This document shows, one piece after another, positions 36,813-44,305 of a DNA stretch of 64,000 nucleotides. The position numbers and the translations under genes were made by a program. Within the stretch, counting starts at the first letter, position 1. The number at the start of each line of letters is the position of its first letter. Source of the stretch: Lysobacter capsici (GTDB lineage: Bacteria; Pseudomonadota; Gammaproteobacteria; Xanthomonadales; Xanthomonadaceae); assembly GCF_018732085.1 (NCBI RefSeq), contig NZ_CP076103.1, forward strand, positions 4,712,001-4,776,000, written 5' to 3'. Under the pieces are notes generated by a model. That model saw only the letters and a program-made list of their open reading frames with translations. It ran no database searches and was not told the DNA's origin.

Positions 36813-36902
36813 GGGGTATTCCTCGTCAGGTGGGGCAGGAGTTGTTCGGGGGTTTGGCGCGTTGGGTGGCGCGAATCTGCGCGTTGGGGTGTGGCCGGCG
36901 CC

Positions 36903-38222
36903 TTAGCGCGGCAGCCTGTACGGCCCCCAGGCCGGTTCGCGCACGTCGCCGTCGGCCAGCACCAGGCGCTGGCGCACCCGGGCATCGGCGGAAACGGCAT
37001 AGAGCACGCCACGGCGTCCTTCGCGCGCAGCATAAATGATCATGGAGGCATTCGGGGCAAAGCTCGGCGACTCGTCCAGCGAACCGGGCGACAAGGTGCT
37101 CCAGCGCGGCGAACCCAGGCTGGAGTCCATCATCGCGATCCGGTAGTTGTTTCCGGCGCCCTGCGCGGTGGCGATCTTCTTGCCGTCGAACGACACGCTG
37201 GCGCTGGCGTTGTAGCTGCCCTGGAAGGTGACCCGGGTGGCGCCGCCGCCGCTGGCCGAGACCTGGTAGATCTGCGGCTTGCCGCCGCGATCGGAGGTGA
37301 AGTAGATCTTGCTGGCGTCGGCCGACCAGGTCGGCTCGGTGTCGATGCCAAAGTGGTTGGTCAGCTGGGTCAGCGCCTTGCTGCCCAGATCCATCACGTA
37401 GATCTCCGGATTGCCGCTGCGCGACAGGGTCAGGGCCAGGCGACGGCCGTCCGGCGAGAACGCCGGGGCGCCGTTGATGCCGCGGAACTTGGCGATCAGC
37501 TCGCGGCTGCCGGTGCCGATGTTCTGGATGTAGATCGACGAATTGCCGCCTTCGAAGCTGACATAGGCCAGGCGATTGCCGTCCGGGCTCCACGACGGCG
37601 ACAGAAGCGGTTCGGGCGAGCGCACCACGGTCTGCGGGTTGTAGCCGTCGGAGTCGGCGACCATGAGCGCGTAATTGCTGCCACGGCCCAGGCCGGTCGC
37701 GGTGACGTAAGCGATGCGGGTGAAGAACGCGCCGCGCACGCCGGTGATCTTTTCGTAGACCGCATCGGCGATCTGGTGGGCCACGTCGCGCATCGCGTTG
37801 GACCGCGCGGTCAGCGCGAACCCGAGCAGGCGCTGCTGCTTGGCCACGTCGAACAGCTCGTACTCGACCCGATAGGTACCGGCGCCGGCATCGGCCACGC
37901 GGCCGACCACCAGATAGTCCTGGTTGAGCGCGCGCCAATCCGGATAGCTGATCTCGCTGCCCTTGGTCGGCTTGGCGGTCATCTGCTCGACCGGCAGGCC
38001 GCGGAACTGGCCGGACCGGTTGAGGTCGTTGCGCACCACTTCGGCGATGTCGGTGGGCGGCGCGGCGCCGCCGCCCTGGTAGGGCATCGGTACGACGGCG
38101 ATCGGCAGGGCCGAGGCGTTGCCGCCGACGACATCGATCTCCAACCCTTGCTGCTGGGCCGCGGCGGCGAAGGGAAGCAGGACTGCCAGCAGACAAGCCA
38201 GCCAGCGCAGGGGTCGTTTCAT
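36903..38222 (-). CDS. tolB: Tol-Pal system protein TolB
   Basis: 439 aa from the ATG with CGGAG 5 nt upstream; the frame is open further upstream without a ribosome site. Signal peptide (LACLLAVLLPFAAAAQQ), an N-terminal alpha/beta domain (AEVVRNDLNRSGQFRGLP), then a six-bladed beta-propeller of WD-like units (LSPSWSPDGNRLAYVSFEGG; PAFSPDGRRLALTLSRSG; PTWSADASKIYFTSDRGG). The periplasmic TolB switches between Pal and TolA. It is separated from the upstream TolA-like gene by 204 bp. Confidence 0.97.
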   Translation of the reverse strand: MKRPLRWLACLLAVLLPFAAAAQQQGLEIDVVGGNASALPIAVVPMPYQGGGAAPPTDIAEVVRNDLNRSGQFRGLPVEQMTAKPTKGSEISYPDWRALNQDYLVVGRVADAGAGTYRVEYELFDVAKQQRLLGFALTARSNAMRDVAHQIADAVYEKITGVRGAFFTRIAYVTATGLGRGSNYALMVADSDGYNPQTVVRSPEPLLSPSWSPDGNRLAYVSFEGGNSSIYIQNIGTGSRELIAKFRGINGAPAFSPDGRRLALTLSRSGNPEIYVMDLGSKALTQLTNHFGIDTEPTWSADASKIYFTSDRGGKPQIYQVSASGGGATRVTFQGSYNASASVSFDGKKIATAQGAGNNYRIAMMDSSLGSPRWSTLSPGSLDESPSFAPNASMIIYAAREGRRGVLYAVSADARVRQRLVLADGDVREPAWGPYRLPR

Positions 38223-38426
38223 CGGCACTCCGTGGGGTTCAACGGGGGTTTGTTCAGGTTCGGCATTGTTAACGCTGGAGGGTGAACGTGGGCTCAAAAC
38301 CCGGGGTCAATTTGCGTATCGGACGCGAACATTCGGCCAAACGGTCGTAAATGTTTGGATCAGGTGACGAAATCGGGCCTAAAAAGACGTTTTGAATCCA
38401 CTTCCGGCGCGCAGGGCCGATCGCGC

Positions 38427-38987
38427 TCAACGGTCGCGGATCGCGTCGACCTTGTCGCGGAGCCGGCGCCAGCGGCTGGGCTTGGCGTCGTCGTCCGGGT
38501 CCGGCGCGCTGATCTGCAGGCGCAACTGCGGGCGGAACACCTGCTCGTAGCCTTCGTAGGGCAAGGGCTGCGCCTTGAGGGCCGCCGTCTCGATCGAACG
38601 CCGGCCCTGCTCGTCGAAGCCGCAGGGCTCGACCGCCTGCACCGAGGTCACCCGCCCGCCCGAAGCCTGACGCAGGTCGAGGATGCAACTCGCGTCCGCG
38701 CTCACGCCGGCCGGCGGGTTCCACTTCGCCATGATCGCGTCGCGCAGCACTTCGGCGTAACGCAGGTTGTTCTGTGCGACGCAGCGTTCGGGGTGATCCT
38801 GGCACCACTGCGCGCTTTGGCTCGCCTGCCCTTGCCGATCGCGCGCGGCCTGATCGACCGACGAGTGCTTCGCCGGGCTGGCGGCCTGCGCCGAAAGCGA
38901 CAGCGCGATCAGGCCCAAGGCCAGCGATCGACGCGGGCCCCGGGAGGCGAACGCAGTTGCAAGTCGTGCCGCGACGGACAAACGCAT
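38427..38987 (-). CDS. Stand-alone TolA C-terminal-domain-like secreted protein
   Basis: 186 aa. An N-terminal signal (SLALGLIALSLSAQAAS, after a basic start) is followed by a Cys-containing linker and a domain clearly related to TolA domain III: GGRVTSVQAVEPCGFDEQGRR against GGRVNSAEVVEPCAYDEQGRR in the adjacent TolA, and AALKAQPLPYEGYEQVFRPQL against AVLKAQPLPYAGFETVFSRQL. The coiled-coil arm and the TolQ/R-contact helix of TolA are missing. The ATG is 2 nt after the tolA stop, so it is translationally coupled. It could compete with TolA for TolB/Pal or act as a periplasmic adaptor (inference). Confidence 0.9.
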   Translation of the reverse strand: MRLSVAARLATAFASRGPRRSLALGLIALSLSAQAASPAKHSSVDQAARDRQGQASQSAQWCQDHPERCVAQNNLRYAEVLRDAIMAKWNPPAGVSADASCILDLRQASGGRVTSVQAVEPCGFDEQGRRSIETAALKAQPLPYEGYEQVFRPQLRLQISAPDPDDDAKPSRWRRLRDKVDAIRDR

Positions 38988-38989
38988 GC

Positions 38990-39943
38990 TCAGCGATCCT
39001 GCGCGGTGAAGTTGATGTTGAGCTGGCGGCTGAACACCGTCTCGAACCCGGCATACGGCAAGGGCTGCGCCTTGAGCACCGCCGCTTCGATCGAACGCCG
39101 GCCTTGTTCGTCATAGGCGCACGGTTCGACCACTTCGGCCGAATTGACCCGGCCGCCCGGCAACTGGCGAATGATCAGGCGACAGCGCGCGCCCAGCGGC
39201 ACGGTATCGGGGCGCGACCATTTCGACAGCACCGCTTCCTGGATCGCGGCTTGGTAACGCGCCATCAGGCCGGCATCGACGCCCTGATTGCCGGCCGGCG
39301 CCGGCGTCGGCGTGGCGGCGGCGACGTTCTGGCTGGCGCGGGTGGCGCGCGCGTCGGCGAGCTGCTGCAGCTTCTGTTCGGCCAGTTCGCTCTGCTTCTG
39401 CAGCTTGGCGCGTTCGGCGCGGATCTTCTCCAGCGCCTTGTCGCGTTCTTGCTGCTCGGCCAGGCGCTTTTGCTGCTGCGCCTCTTCCTGGCGCTTCTGC
39501 TCGGTCAGATCGACCTGTTCCTGCTTGGCCTTGGCTTCCTGGAGTTTCTGTTCGTCGCTGACCTTCGGCGTGGGCGTGTCGACCACCGCCTCCTGGCTGG
39601 TTTCATCCGGCACCGGAATGAAATCCTGCGGCGATTGCTGCTGCGGCGCGGGCGCGTCCTGCGGCTTGGGTTCGGGGATCGGCTGCGGCAACGGCGCGGA
39701 GTCTTCGGGCTCGGGCTGCGGCAGCGGATCGACCGGCTTGGGGCGATTGCGCAAGGTGCGCTGCATCGCCGCCGACAAGTCGCTGACTTCGGTGAGCTCC
39801 GAGGACATCGGCGAGCCCGCCGCGGACACCGGCTTGCTGTTCCAGTTCCAGAGCATGCTCAGGAAAATGGCGGCGATCAGCAGGCCGTGCAGCAGCAAGG
39901 CCAGCCCGATCGCCTGCACGGTGTCGGCGGGGGTTTCCCTCAT
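38990..39943 (-). CDS. tolA: Inner-membrane spanning Tol-Pal protein TolA
   Basis: 317 aa. One TM helix (IGLALLLHGLLIAAIFLSML, about residues 12-31), a Pro-rich region, a long Glu/Gln/Lys/Ala coiled coil (about residues 130-205), and a C-terminal TonB-like domain III with EPCAYDEQGRR. It transmits proton-motive force from TolQR to TolB/Pal during envelope constriction. Its start overlaps the tolR stop (ATGA), and its stop is 2 nt before the TolA-like gene. Confidence 0.96.
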   Translation of the reverse strand: MRETPADTVQAIGLALLLHGLLIAAIFLSMLWNWNSKPVSAAGSPMSSELTEVSDLSAAMQRTLRNRPKPVDPLPQPEPEDSAPLPQPIPEPKPQDAPAPQQQSPQDFIPVPDETSQEAVVDTPTPKVSDEQKLQEAKAKQEQVDLTEQKRQEEAQQQKRLAEQQERDKALEKIRAERAKLQKQSELAEQKLQQLADARATRASQNVAAATPTPAPAGNQGVDAGLMARYQAAIQEAVLSKWSRPDTVPLGARCRLIIRQLPGGRVNSAEVVEPCAYDEQGRRSIEAAVLKAQPLPYAGFETVFSRQLNINFTAQDR

Positions 39944-40386
39944 TTCTTCGCGCCCTTCTCGGGCTGGCTCATCAGGCCGACCTTCTCCACGCCGGCATCC
40001 TTGAGGATGTTCATCGCATCCATGATCGGCTGGTAGTTCGAACGGCCGTCGCCGGCGATGTAGACCTGCAACTTATCCTTGCCGTTCTGCTTGACCAGCG
40101 CGCCGACCTTGGTCGCCAGCGTTTCCTGGCTGACCGCTTCGTTGCTGCCGGCCTTGACCGCGAGGAAGAAGTTGCCCTTGTCGTCGATCTGCACAACCAC
40201 CGGGTCGTTCTTGGTCTCGATCGACTTGGCGTTGGACTTGGGCAGATCGACGTCGATGCCCAGGGTGAGCAGCGGCGCGGTCACCATGAAGATGATCAAC
40301 AGCACGAGCATCACGTCGATGTACGGAACGACGTTGATCTCGGACTTGAGCTTGCGTTTGCGGCGGCGGACGACGGTGCCGGACAT
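39940..40386 (-). CDS. tolR: Biopolymer transport protein TolR
   Basis: 148 aa. A basic cytoplasmic start (RRRKRKLKSEINVVP), one TM helix with the essential Asp (YIDVMLVLLIIFMVTAPLL), and a periplasmic domain. With TolQ it forms the proton-driven motor. It overlaps tolA by 4 nt. Confidence 0.97.
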   Translation of the reverse strand: MSGTVVRRRKRKLKSEINVVPYIDVMLVLLIIFMVTAPLLTLGIDVDLPKSNAKSIETKNDPVVVQIDDKGNFFLAVKAGSNEAVSQETLATKVGALVKQNGKDKLQVYIAGDGRSNYQPIMDAMNILKDAGVEKVGLMSQPEKGAKK

Positions 40387-40505
40387 GGCGGAATTCCTCG
40401 GTTACGCGTTGCGTTCGCACGGAGCGGAACGCAGCGGTCGCGCTGGGCGCGGGTGGTGCAGGCGGCAGTGCGGGCGGCACCGCGGGTGAATCGGCGCGGG
40501 CCGCA

Positions 40506-41288
40506 TCACTCGTCCAGATGGGTCTGGCGCTGCAGGATCGAGGAGAACTCTTCGGAGAACGCGTCGTAACGCACCGCCAGGCGCTCCACGCTGGTGGCGT
40601 AGCGGTTGTAGGCCCACACCGCCGGGATCGCCACGAACAGGCCCATCGCGGTCGCCAGCAGCGCCTCGGAAATGCCCGGCGCGACGTCGGCGATGCCGAC
40701 CTGCTTGGACGCCGACACCAGCGAATGCATGGTCACCATGATGCCGAACACGGTGCCGACCAGGCCGATGTAGGGCGAGGTCGAGCCGATGTTGGCCAGC
40801 AGTTCGAGGTTGTGTTCCAGGCCGTCGAGTTCGCGCGAACCGGTCGCGCGCATCGCCCGCTGGGCGCCTTCGAGCTGGGCGCGCGCGTCGACGCCGCGCC
40901 GCTGGCGGATGCGGTTGAATTCGCGGAAACCGGCTTCGAAGATCGCTTCCAGCCCGCCGACGCTGCGGCTGCGCTCGGTGGTGCCGGCGTACAGCTTGGA
41001 CAGCTCGGCGCCGGACCAGAAGCGCTCTTCGAAATGATCGGCTTCGATGCGCGCGCGCCGGATCACCCGCCACTTGCGGAAGATGATCACCCACGAGGTG
41101 ATCGAGGCGATCACCAGCAAGGCCATGATGAACTTGACCGGGATGCTGGCGTTGGTGATCAGCGGCCACAGGCTGAATTCGGTGGAGGCCTGGCCGGCGG
41201 CCTGCGCGCCATCGGTCACCGCCTGCACGGCTTCCTCCGGCAGGGCTTGTACCGTGGTGGCCAGAAGCGCGATCAGCGATGACGTCAT
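40506..41288 (-). CDS. tolQ: Tol-Pal system motor protein TolQ
   Basis: 260 aa. Three TM helices: near residues 48-70 (IPVKFIMALLVIASITSWVIIF), 165-185 (YIGLVGTVFGIMVTMHSLV) and 200-220 (GISEALLATAMGLFVAIPAVW). These contain the MotA/TolQ/ExbB family motif with conserved Thr and Gly. The N-terminal periplasmic stretch is longer than in E. coli TolQ. It is the first tol gene of the block; the 119-bp gap to tolR has no gene. Confidence 0.97.
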   Translation of the reverse strand: MTSSLIALLATTVQALPEEAVQAVTDGAQAAGQASTEFSLWPLITNASIPVKFIMALLVIASITSWVIIFRKWRVIRRARIEADHFEERFWSGAELSKLYAGTTERSRSVGGLEAIFEAGFREFNRIRQRRGVDARAQLEGAQRAMRATGSRELDGLEHNLELLANIGSTSPYIGLVGTVFGIMVTMHSLVSASKQVGIADVAPGISEALLATAMGLFVAIPAVWAYNRYATSVERLAVRYDAFSEEFSSILQRQTHLDE

Positions 41289-41488
41289 GCTTGGTTCTCC
41301 GTAGCCCGATGCGCGGGCCTGTGGTGGGGCTGCGCGGTCCGTGGGGAGTAACGAGCCGCGGGAGGTGGTGGGGTTGCAGCGGGTGAGTCTATTTACAGCG
41401 ATGTTCGTGAAATGCCGGTTGCGAAGCCGATGCGCGGTGCGGGCGGTGCGAATGCGGCATCAGCCGCCTGCGACGCACCCTGGCGCGA

Positions 41489-41956
41489 TCAGGCGCCGCT
41501 GCCGGGAACCTGCCGCGCGAGCAACTGCGCGTAAAGCTCCGGCGGGATCGCGCAGGGGCGCTGATGCTGCGCGTCCACCGCGGCGACCCGGACCTCCGCG
41601 TCGATCAGCCGATCCAGCCCGCGCATCACGCTCTGCGCGAAGATCAGGCTGGCGCGGCGGCAACGCCGCAGTTCCACCGTGACCTCCAGCGCATCGTCCA
41701 GTCGCGCCGGCTTGAGGAAGCCGATCTGCATGCCGGCGACCACGAACAACAGCCCGTGATCGCGGCGCAGACCGTCCTGACCGTATCCGAGCGCGCGCAC
41801 CCATTCGGTCCGCGCGCGCTCCAGGAACGCCAGGTACTGGGCGTGATAGACCAGACCGCCCGCGTCGGTATCTTCCCAATACACGCGTGTCGGCCAACTG
41901 AATAGCTGGGTGTTGGGCCGGGAATCGGGAATCGGGAATTGGGAATCGCAGGTCAA
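41489..41956 (-). CDS. ybgC: Acyl-CoA thioesterase YbgC (hotdog fold)
   Basis: 155 aa if it starts at TTG 41956, where AAGGAG lies 7 nt upstream; a GTG at 41974 is the alternative. The hotdog signature WEDTDAGGLVYHAQYLAFLERARTEW carries the catalytic Asp and the conserved His. It hydrolyses short acyl-CoA thioesters and is regularly linked to tol-pal. The first ~14 residues (TCDSQFPIPDSRPNTQ) come from a GAATCCC heptamer tract, so the native start appears to have been replaced or displaced by the repeat. Confidence 0.93.
   Translation of the reverse strand: MTCDSQFPIPDSRPNTQLFSWPTRVYWEDTDAGGLVYHAQYLAFLERARTEWVRALGYGQDGLRRDHGLLFVVAGMQIGFLKPARLDDALEVTVELRRCRRASLIFAQSVMRGLDRLIDAEVRVAAVDAQHQRPCAIPPELYAQLLARQVPGSGA
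41919..41948. repeat. GGGAATC tract at the start of ybgC
   Basis: About four heptamer units (CGGGAATCGGGAATCGGGAATTGGGAATC) within the N-terminal codons of ybgC. Confidence 0.8.
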
Positions 41957-41990
41957 GAGCCTGCTCCTTGCCACAACCTCAGAATGCTCG

Positions 41991-43025
41991 TCATTCGGGC
42001 TCCTGGTCGAACAGGCTGACGTTTTCCACGCGCGGTTTCAGGCCCATCAGGCGGTAGGCCTTGGGCGTGGCCATGCGGCCGCGCGCGGTGCGGATCAGAT
42101 AGCCCTGCTGGATCAGGAACGGCTCGATCACGTCTTCGAGCGTGCCGCGTTCCTCGCTGAGCGCGGCGGCCAGCGATTCCACCCCGACCGGGCCGCCGTC
42201 GAAGGATTCGATGATGGTCCGCAGCAGGCGCCGGTCGAGGTCGTCGAACCCCTCCGGATCGATCTTGAGCATCAGCATCGCCGCATCGGCGACGTCGCGG
42301 TCGATGAAACCGCCGGCGCGGACCTGGGCGTAATCGCGCACCCGCCGCAGCAGGCGGTTGGCGATGCGCGGGGTGCCGCGCGAACGCCGGGCGATTTCCG
42401 CCGCGCCTTCGGGCGCGCAGGCGATGCCGAGGATCTGCGAGGAGCGGCGCACGATCCGGGTCAGTTCCTCGGCGTTGTAGAACTCCAGCCGCTGGGTGAT
42501 GCCGAACCGGTCGCGCAGCGGCGCGGTCAGCAGGCCGGCGCGGGTGGTCGCGCCGATCAGGGTGAACGGCGGCAGGTCGAGCTTGATCGAGCGCGCGGCG
42601 GGGCCCTCGCCGATCATGATGTCGATCTGGTAGTCCTCCATCGCCGGATAGAGGATTTCCTCGACCACTGGCGAGAGGCGGTGGATTTCGTCGACGAACA
42701 GCACGTCGTGCGGCTGCAGGTTGGTCAGCAGCGCGGCCAGGTCGCCGGCCTTCTCGATCACCGGGCCGGAGGTCTGGCGCAGGTTGACGCCCAGTTCGTT
42801 GGCGATGACGTGGCTCAGCGTGGTCTTGCCCAGGCCGGGCGGGCCGAAGATCAGCACGTGATCCATCGCCTCGCCGCGCTGCTTGGCCGCTTCGATGTAG
42901 ATCTTGAGCTGCTCGCGCACCGGTTGCTGGCCGAGGTATTCGTCCAGGCGCTTGGGCCGGATCGACGCCTCGATGGCGTCGTCCTCGCGGGTGGCGCCTG
43001 GGGCGATGATGCGCGGATCGTTCAT
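41991..43025 (-). CDS. ruvB: Holliday junction branch migration helicase RuvB
   Basis: 344 aa. AAA+ motor: Walker A FGPPGLGKTTLSHV, Walker B DVLFVDEIHRLSP, sensor I IGATTRAG, arginine finger LRDRFGI, and a C-terminal winged helix ending PRAYRLMGL-type sequence (PKAYRLMGLKPR). It drives branch migration with RuvA. It is separated from ruvAC by kup1, kup2 and the SUKH gene, whereas ruvAB are adjacent in many gammaproteobacteria. Confidence 0.98.
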   Translation of the reverse strand: MNDPRIIAPGATREDDAIEASIRPKRLDEYLGQQPVREQLKIYIEAAKQRGEAMDHVLIFGPPGLGKTTLSHVIANELGVNLRQTSGPVIEKAGDLAALLTNLQPHDVLFVDEIHRLSPVVEEILYPAMEDYQIDIMIGEGPAARSIKLDLPPFTLIGATTRAGLLTAPLRDRFGITQRLEFYNAEELTRIVRRSSQILGIACAPEGAAEIARRSRGTPRIANRLLRRVRDYAQVRAGGFIDRDVADAAMLMLKIDPEGFDDLDRRLLRTIIESFDGGPVGVESLAAALSEERGTLEDVIEPFLIQQGYLIRTARGRMATPKAYRLMGLKPRVENVSLFDQEPE

Positions 43026-43194
43026 GGCCCTATGTTCGCATGGCCGTCGGAAATTCGCCCTCTTTGAAGCGGGGCCGATGGCGCCGCGGGCGTGGCGGAA
43101 TAAGGCGGGACGGCGGTGCAGGACCGGTTCAAGGCGGAAGCACGGCCTTCCCTGCCCCGTTTCGAAAGAACGACGGCGACGCCGGAACCCCGGC

Positions 43195-44304
43195 TCAGTC
43201 CAGCTCGCCCTGGCGCAGATCGGCGAAGAAGCGGTCGAAATCGCGCGCGCGGTAACGCGGGATCAGCTCGTCGAAGTATTCGAAGTAGACCACGTCGGGT
43301 TCGCGCTCCGGCCCGCGTTCGCGGTAGTCCAGGCACAGCATCCAGTGGATGCCGTGCATCGCCAGCACGACGATGCGCTCGCAGCGCGCGTGCATGCGCG
43401 CGAAGCTCGACAGTTCGGTGCCGTCCTGAAAGTCGCTCGCCACATCGGCCAGGGTGCGCAGATGGCCGAGCGAGCTGAGGTAGCGGTCGGGAACGACGCT
43501 TTCCCAGTCGTAGAAATGCCGCGAAGGATGGCGTCCCAGCGGCGCCCACTCGAAACGGGTATAGCCGCCGTCCTGGCGCCGGTACAGCGCGCGCAGCAAG
43601 GCCGGCAGGCGCACGCCTAGGCGGAGCTCGGCGGCGGCGATCGCGTCCTCCGACGCCGGCGCGCCGCTGGCGTCATCCCAAAAGCCCGGGCCGCTCCAGA
43701 ACGTGTCCAGGCTCGGCGGCTCGGGCCGCCAGTCCAGGATCTGGGCCGGGTCGTGCCGCGCCTGCAGCGCCGGGCTCCAGTACTGCAGATCGATCAGATC
43801 GGCGAGCCAGGCCGCCGCATCGGCGTATTCGCGCAGGCGCCGTTGCTGATCGGTCAACACGATGATCGGCTCGCTGCCGACCGAATAGTCCAGGCACAGG
43901 GTCTTGTTGCGCTCGTCGATCGCGATGGCGATCAAACGACGGTCGTCCGCGACCACGGCGGCATAGGCATCGTCGCGATAGCCTTCGCGGGCGCGCAATT
44001 GCGCGAAGGAAAACCACTCGCCCAGCGGCAGCAGGCGCGCGCGCGGAATCAGCCATTCGGCCTTGAGCCACTGGCCCAGTTGTTCGATCGAGTCGGCCCG
44101 CGCCATTCGTACCGCGCCGCCGTCGTAGCGCGCATACAGCGTGCGCAGCCAGGCCGGCACGACGATGTCCAGCCGCGTTTCCGTTTCAGCGATGGCCTCG
44201 GCGGTGGCCGCCACCCGACCCAGGTTGAGTTCCTCGTCCCAGAAGGTGTCCAGCGTCGGCGCGCGGCCGTACACCATCCACTGCAACGACGACGCACCGC
44301 TCAT
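43195..44304 (-). CDS. Double SMI1/KNR4 (SUKH) domain protein
   Basis: 369 aa. Start at 44304, 1 nt after the kup1 stop, with AGGTGGAG upstream. Two tandem SUKH-like halves each begin with (T/S)LDTFW and share the run AIAETETRLDIVVPAWLRTLYARYDGG in the first and AIAAAELRLGVRLPALLRALYRRQDGG in the second. The second half keeps LSFARMH-type and HWMLCLDYR segments. SUKH proteins are often immunity proteins for contact-dependent or polymorphic toxins (family knowledge). No toxin gene is adjacent here, so it is an orphan within a housekeeping block. It is translationally coupled to kup. Confidence 0.8.
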   Translation of the reverse strand: MSGASSLQWMVYGRAPTLDTFWDEELNLGRVAATAEAIAETETRLDIVVPAWLRTLYARYDGGAVRMARADSIEQLGQWLKAEWLIPRARLLPLGEWFSFAQLRAREGYRDDAYAAVVADDRRLIAIAIDERNKTLCLDYSVGSEPIIVLTDQQRRLREYADAAAWLADLIDLQYWSPALQARHDPAQILDWRPEPPSLDTFWSGPGFWDDASGAPASEDAIAAAELRLGVRLPALLRALYRRQDGGYTRFEWAPLGRHPSRHFYDWESVVPDRYLSSLGHLRTLADVASDFQDGTELSSFARMHARCERIVVLAMHGIHWMLCLDYRERGPEREPDVVYFEYFDELIPRYRARDFDRFFADLRQGELD

Positions 44305-44305
44305 C

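Noticed and set aside
36117..38285. A 722-codon plus-strand frame opposite pal and tolB
   Set aside because: Shadow of the tol genes with no recognisable domain.
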